Assembly: GCA_031261485.1 (NCBI GenBank)
Contig: JAISJO010000091.1
Span: 62,001 to 126,000, forward strand
Origin: Propionibacteriaceae bacterium
GTDB lineage: Bacteria > Actinomycetota > Actinomycetes > Propionibacteriales > Propionibacteriaceae
Length of the DNA: 64,000 bases
Reading direction: 5' to 3'
Shown: in pieces, positions 61,661 through 64,000 of the stretch
How the letters are laid out: each line of letters begins with the position of its first letter
How positions within the stretch are numbered: position 1 is the stretch's first letter
Notes under the pieces: model-generated
Seen by the model: the letters and a program-made list of their open reading frames with translations, nothing else
What the model was told of the DNA's origin: nothing
The model's database searches: none
Program-made: the position numbers and the translations under genes

Positions 61661-62616
61661 GTGTAAAGCGAACCTGTGTTGATGGTGGGAGTGGCCCGCG
61701 AATCCGAGCACAACACGACGAGCAGGTTGGATACCATGGCCGCTTTGCGTTCCTCGTCGAGGTGCACGATCTCGTCGTCCTCCAACCGGGCCAGGGCCGA
61801 CTCGACCATGGTGACCGCACCTTCGACGATCTTGGCACGGGCGGCGAGAATGGCCTCGGCCTGCTGACGTTGGAGCATCGCGGAGGCGATTTCTGGGGAG
61901 TACGACAGGGACGAAATGCGGGTCTCGACGATGGACACCCCGGCCACCTTGATGCGCTCGCTGACTTCCCGCTCCAGCTCAGCAGCAACAATGTCAGTGG
62001 AGCCCCGTAGAGTCGCCTCCCCTTCATCGCCGTTGTCGTAAGGATGGATGGTGGCAACGTGGCGCAGAGCAGCCTCGGACTGGACATGCACGAACTCCTC
62101 GTACTTTTCCACGGCGAACTTGGCCTCGGCCGTGTCGGCGACCTGCCACACAACGATTGCAGCAATCATGATCGGGTTGCCGCGCGCGTCGTTGACCTTG
62201 ATTTCGCGGGTCTCGAAGTTGCGGACCTTCACCGAGACCTTTGCCCTGCTTGTGAGGGGGTACGTCATGCGCAGGCCAGTCTTGCGGATCGTGCCGATGT
62301 ACGACCCGAAGAACTGGACAACTTTGGTGTCGCCGGGAGCGACAATGGCCAACCCGCTAGCCAGCAGCATGTCAACGACGAAGATGGCGAAGGCGGCCCA
62401 GAAGAGTGGGGGAGGCGCGTCGGGGTTTGGAGCGTCGACAACGACTTGAATCATCCACCATACGTCGACGGCAGCAATGATGAGGACCACGAGTAGGGCA
62501 ATCAGGCCTGAGACGGTCGGCGCGGCCTTCTCTGAAATGATCTTCTTGGGGACGGGCACCTGAGAGGGCGCAATCTGGACGGCTGGACCTGGCGACGTGG
62601 GCGATGTGGCAGACAT
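61657..62616 (-). CDS. SPFH/Band 7 (prohibitin-like) membrane protein
   Basis: AAGGAG precedes ATG 62616; 319 residues. Two N-terminal helices (~33-55 and ~68-92), then the SPFH domain beginning '[45 protein letters not shown]' and a C-terminal helical segment '[38 protein letters not shown]'. Such proteins form oligomeric membrane microdomain scaffolds. Coupled to the RHH gene. TGTGATATC repeats lie upstream. Confidence 0.9.
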   Translation of the reverse strand: MSATSPTSPGPAVQIAPSQVPVPKKIISEKAAPTVSGLIALLVVLIIAAVDVWWMIQVVVDAPNPDAPPPLFWAAFAIFVVDMLLASGLAIVAPGDTKVVQFFGSYIGTIRKTGLRMTYPLTSRAKVSVKVRNFETREIKVNDARGNPIMIAAIVVWQVADTAEAKFAVEKYEEFVHVQSEAALRHVATIHPYDNGDEGEATLRGSTDIVAAELEREVSERIKVAGVSIVETRISSLSYSPEIASAMLQRQQAEAILAARAKIVEGAVTMVESALARLEDDEIVHLDEERKAAMVSNLLVVLCSDSRATPTINTGSLYT

Positions 62617-62632
62617 GGGGCTCCTTCCTGAA

Positions 62633-62651
62633 CCTGATATCAGGATATCAC
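62633..62651 (-). promoter_or_regulatory. GATATCA repeats before the SPFH operon
   Basis: On the coding strand TGTGATATCCTGATATCAGG: two GATATC cores eight bases apart, 17-35 bases upstream of the start codon. Shares TGTGATATC with the palindrome before the ABC operon at 41376. Confidence 0.5.
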
Positions 62652-62664
62652 ATTTCTGGAGGCA

Positions 62665-62867
62665 CTAGGGAACCACTGACTGGGGCATCCTGTCATTCTG
62701 CGCGAAGTCGCGCAAGCGATTGAGCCGATAGACTCGAAGCTCGCTTCGTGTCCGAGGCGATTGAAGCTTGTTGCAGGCGCGACAGCTCCGAACAGAATCC
62801 ATCTGACAGACGTAGATTCTGCGACTTCGCGCAGAATGACGATAGGCGTTAATCAGCGCTTCCCCAG
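62665..62867. repeat. MITE-like element A, most complete copy
   Basis: About 203 bases. The left end CTAGGGAACCACTGAC and right end ATCAGCGCTTCCCCAG are imperfect inverted repeats (12 of 16). Just inside are two outward copies of the TTCTGCG...CGCAGAA hairpin (62695 and 62816). The interior has no ORF. Best reference copy for family A. Confidence 0.8.
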
Positions 62868-63051
62868 GGCGGAATAGTGGGCACCAACTCGTCGCCCTGT
62901 TGCTCCTCGAAGAATCCGTCCGGCCGTGGCAACTCAAACTCTCCCGTTTCGTAACAATTCGGGAACAACTATCCTCTCGACACGCGATTTTGCGCTGTGG
63001 CAAGGGCACACTCGGCTAAGGTTGTCAGGGATACGTCGTCCTAGGAGAGCC

Positions 63052-63708
63052 ATGAACCCCATCACCGTCCCCATGCGTACAAAGGGACTGAAACTCATGG
63101 CGGCCTTGCATGCGACACTGTCCGTTCTCTTCTTGGGCGTGGCAGGCTGTTCCCTGTGGCTGTTCATCCTAGAGATCGTCCAGTGGGGTGAGCCTGGTGA
63201 TTGGCTCGGCAACAGCCAGATTCTGTGGATAATCCGTGGCGTGCTGCTCTTCCTTCTCATGATCGTGGGGGTCATCGCATGCTTCGTCACCGTTCCCACA
63301 CTGGTGTGGGTGCTGTCCACACTCGGGCGTGGAGAGACGACTGGCCTCATCATCAGTGAGGACGGACTCGACATTCGCGTGGACCCGTTCACCCGCCGTA
63401 TCGGCTTGATCCCCTGGTCCGAAATCGCGTTCATCGAGTACAAACCCATGACAGCGGGCTACTCAATGCACATCCACTTCGTCCATCCCGAAAAGTACGC
63501 CGTTCAATCGCGCACCCTCGACCCCGTCGTTGGTCCCGTCGGCCTATTCCGCCAAGGTCGAGACGGTTTGGCCAGGACTGGGCTGCCCTTGTACACAGCA
63601 TTGTTCGAGTCCCCCGACGCACAATTGTGCGCCTCCATGGCCGAAGTCTCTCGCGGACGTACAGCCACGCGGCAAATCGGCCTGTCCCAGCCCTGGGATT
63701 TGCAGTAA
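63052..63708 (+). CDS. STM3941-like membrane protein
   Basis: ATG 63052 follows TAGGAG; 218 residues. Two membrane helices (~20-42 and ~60-85) precede a PH-like domain: 'GLIISEDGLDIRVDPFTRRIGLIPWSEIAFIEYKP', then 'IHFVHPEKY' and 'TGLPLYTALFESPDAQLCASMAEV'. This order resembles STM3941-family proteins of unknown function. No linked partner. Confidence 0.65.
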   Translation: MNPITVPMRTKGLKLMAALHATLSVLFLGVAGCSLWLFILEIVQWGEPGDWLGNSQILWIIRGVLLFLLMIVGVIACFVTVPTLVWVLSTLGRGETTGLIISEDGLDIRVDPFTRRIGLIPWSEIAFIEYKPMTAGYSMHIHFVHPEKYAVQSRTLDPVVGPVGLFRQGRDGLARTGLPLYTALFESPDAQLCASMAEVSRGRTATRQIGLSQPWDLQ

Positions 63709-63787
63709 GTAAGGACCGTGTTCGGCGGACGTGGCCTTCATCCCAGTCCCCTCTACCTGTCGTTTCGGGATGTTCCAGGAGTCCGAC

Positions 63788-63848
63788 TTACCGTTTGGTC
63801 GGGTATTCACTTACGGTTTGGTCGGCACTGGAGTTACGGTTTGGTCGG
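63788..63848. repeat. Three 23-bp-spaced copies of TTACsGTTTGGTCGG
   Basis: Copies start at 63788, 63811 and 63834, exactly 23 bases apart; the second and third are identical over 15 bases. The period equals that of the unrelated repeats at 41412. They directly precede element B copy 3. Possibly the end of a lost IS21-type element or protein-binding iterons. Confidence 0.65.
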
Positions 63849-63855
63849 GTTGGGG

Positions 63856-64000
63856 AACTTTGGCCTACTCCGCGCCTCATCACGACTCAACGACGGCCTA
63901 GGCTCAAAGTTGGCCCGAAAACAGCCCCAGAATCGGCTGACTTTGTACCAACTCCGAACCGGTACCTCGAATCTCCGCTCTTACGGCCAAAGTTGGACAG
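63856..64000. repeat. MITE-like element B, copy 3
   Basis: Begins AACTTTGGCC and reaches GGCCAAAGTTGG at 63986-63997, close to the window end. Internal GGCTCAAAGTTGGCCCGAAA and CTTTGTACCAACTCCG align with copies at 15102 and 31860. Confidence 0.8.

Noticed and set aside
63788-63848. CRISPR array from the evenly spaced repeats (also at 41412)
   Set aside because: Repeats are 15-18 bases with 5-8-base spacers, only three units, and no cas genes; spacing does not fit CRISPR.

Overview
The window is a chromosomal segment of a high-GC Gram-positive bacterium, most likely an actinomycete of the Actinomycetaceae or a related family. This is inferred from gene content: a polyphosphate-type glucokinase, a DUF348/G5 resuscitation-factor-like protein, a rhomboid protease with an N-terminal zinc finger, an SPFH protein coupled to a ribbon-helix-helix gene, an EcsC protein, a long type-2 isoleucyl-tRNA synthetase and LRV-repeat membrane proteins. 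Many genes lack a Shine-Dalgarno sequence and have a TAnnnT hexamer ending 6-7 bases before the start codon, which fits leaderless mRNAs. No complete phage, plasmid or CRISPR array is visible.

Layout. 1-9.1 kb: end of rlmA, a DUF1801 gene, two LRV membrane proteins around a GH3 lipoprotein, an Ig-like surface protein, and pgi. 9.1-15.4 kb is the main accessory region: HigBA, a roughly 1175-residue SIR2 protein, an RHH-PemK module and ParDE. It is bracketed by duplicated 3' ends of parE and of the DHHW gene. 15.3-18.8 kb: a DHHW/MBOAT/DUF4358-like cluster, probably an envelope O-acylation system. 18.9-31.4 kb: mntH, a sialate O-acetylesterase, msrAB, a third LRV protein, dnaB with a cluster of DnaA boxes beside it, a copper-chaperone-like gene and an Rpf-like hydrolase. 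31.6-32.8 kb: tRNA-Arg with copies of its own 3' end, then an orphan LuxR-type regulator. 33-38.5 kb: fumarase, an AI-2E family membrane protein, a VanZ-RDD fusion, a Phd-PIN module and dCMP deaminase. 38.5-39.2 kb is non-coding and holds two related long hairpins. 39.2-48.9 kb: an ABC exporter, an AEC transporter, a two-component system, alr, rhomboid, ferrochelatase and tpx. 49-64 kb: ecsC, gltA, ppgK, ileS, a truncated-looking kinase, a two-domain PFK of eukaryotic type, a DsbA-like protein and the SPFH-RHH pair.

Two dispersed non-coding repeat families run through the window. One is about 143 bp with AACTTTGGCC inverted ends (three copies). The other carries a CTGCG...CGCAG palindrome and CTAGGGAACCACTGA-like ends (many complete and partial copies). 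Both look like MITEs, and several copies abut gene ends; two genes take their TAG stop from the element end.

Together the metabolic genes describe hexose use (ppgK, pgi, pfk), an incomplete set of TCA enzymes (gltA, Fe-S fumarase), oxidative repair (tpx, msrAB) and cell-wall synthesis (alr, Rpf-like). The items most worth following up are the SIR2/toxin-antitoxin island with its duplicated borders, the paired structured RNA candidates near 39 kb, the eukaryotic-type PFK and the two MITE-like families.
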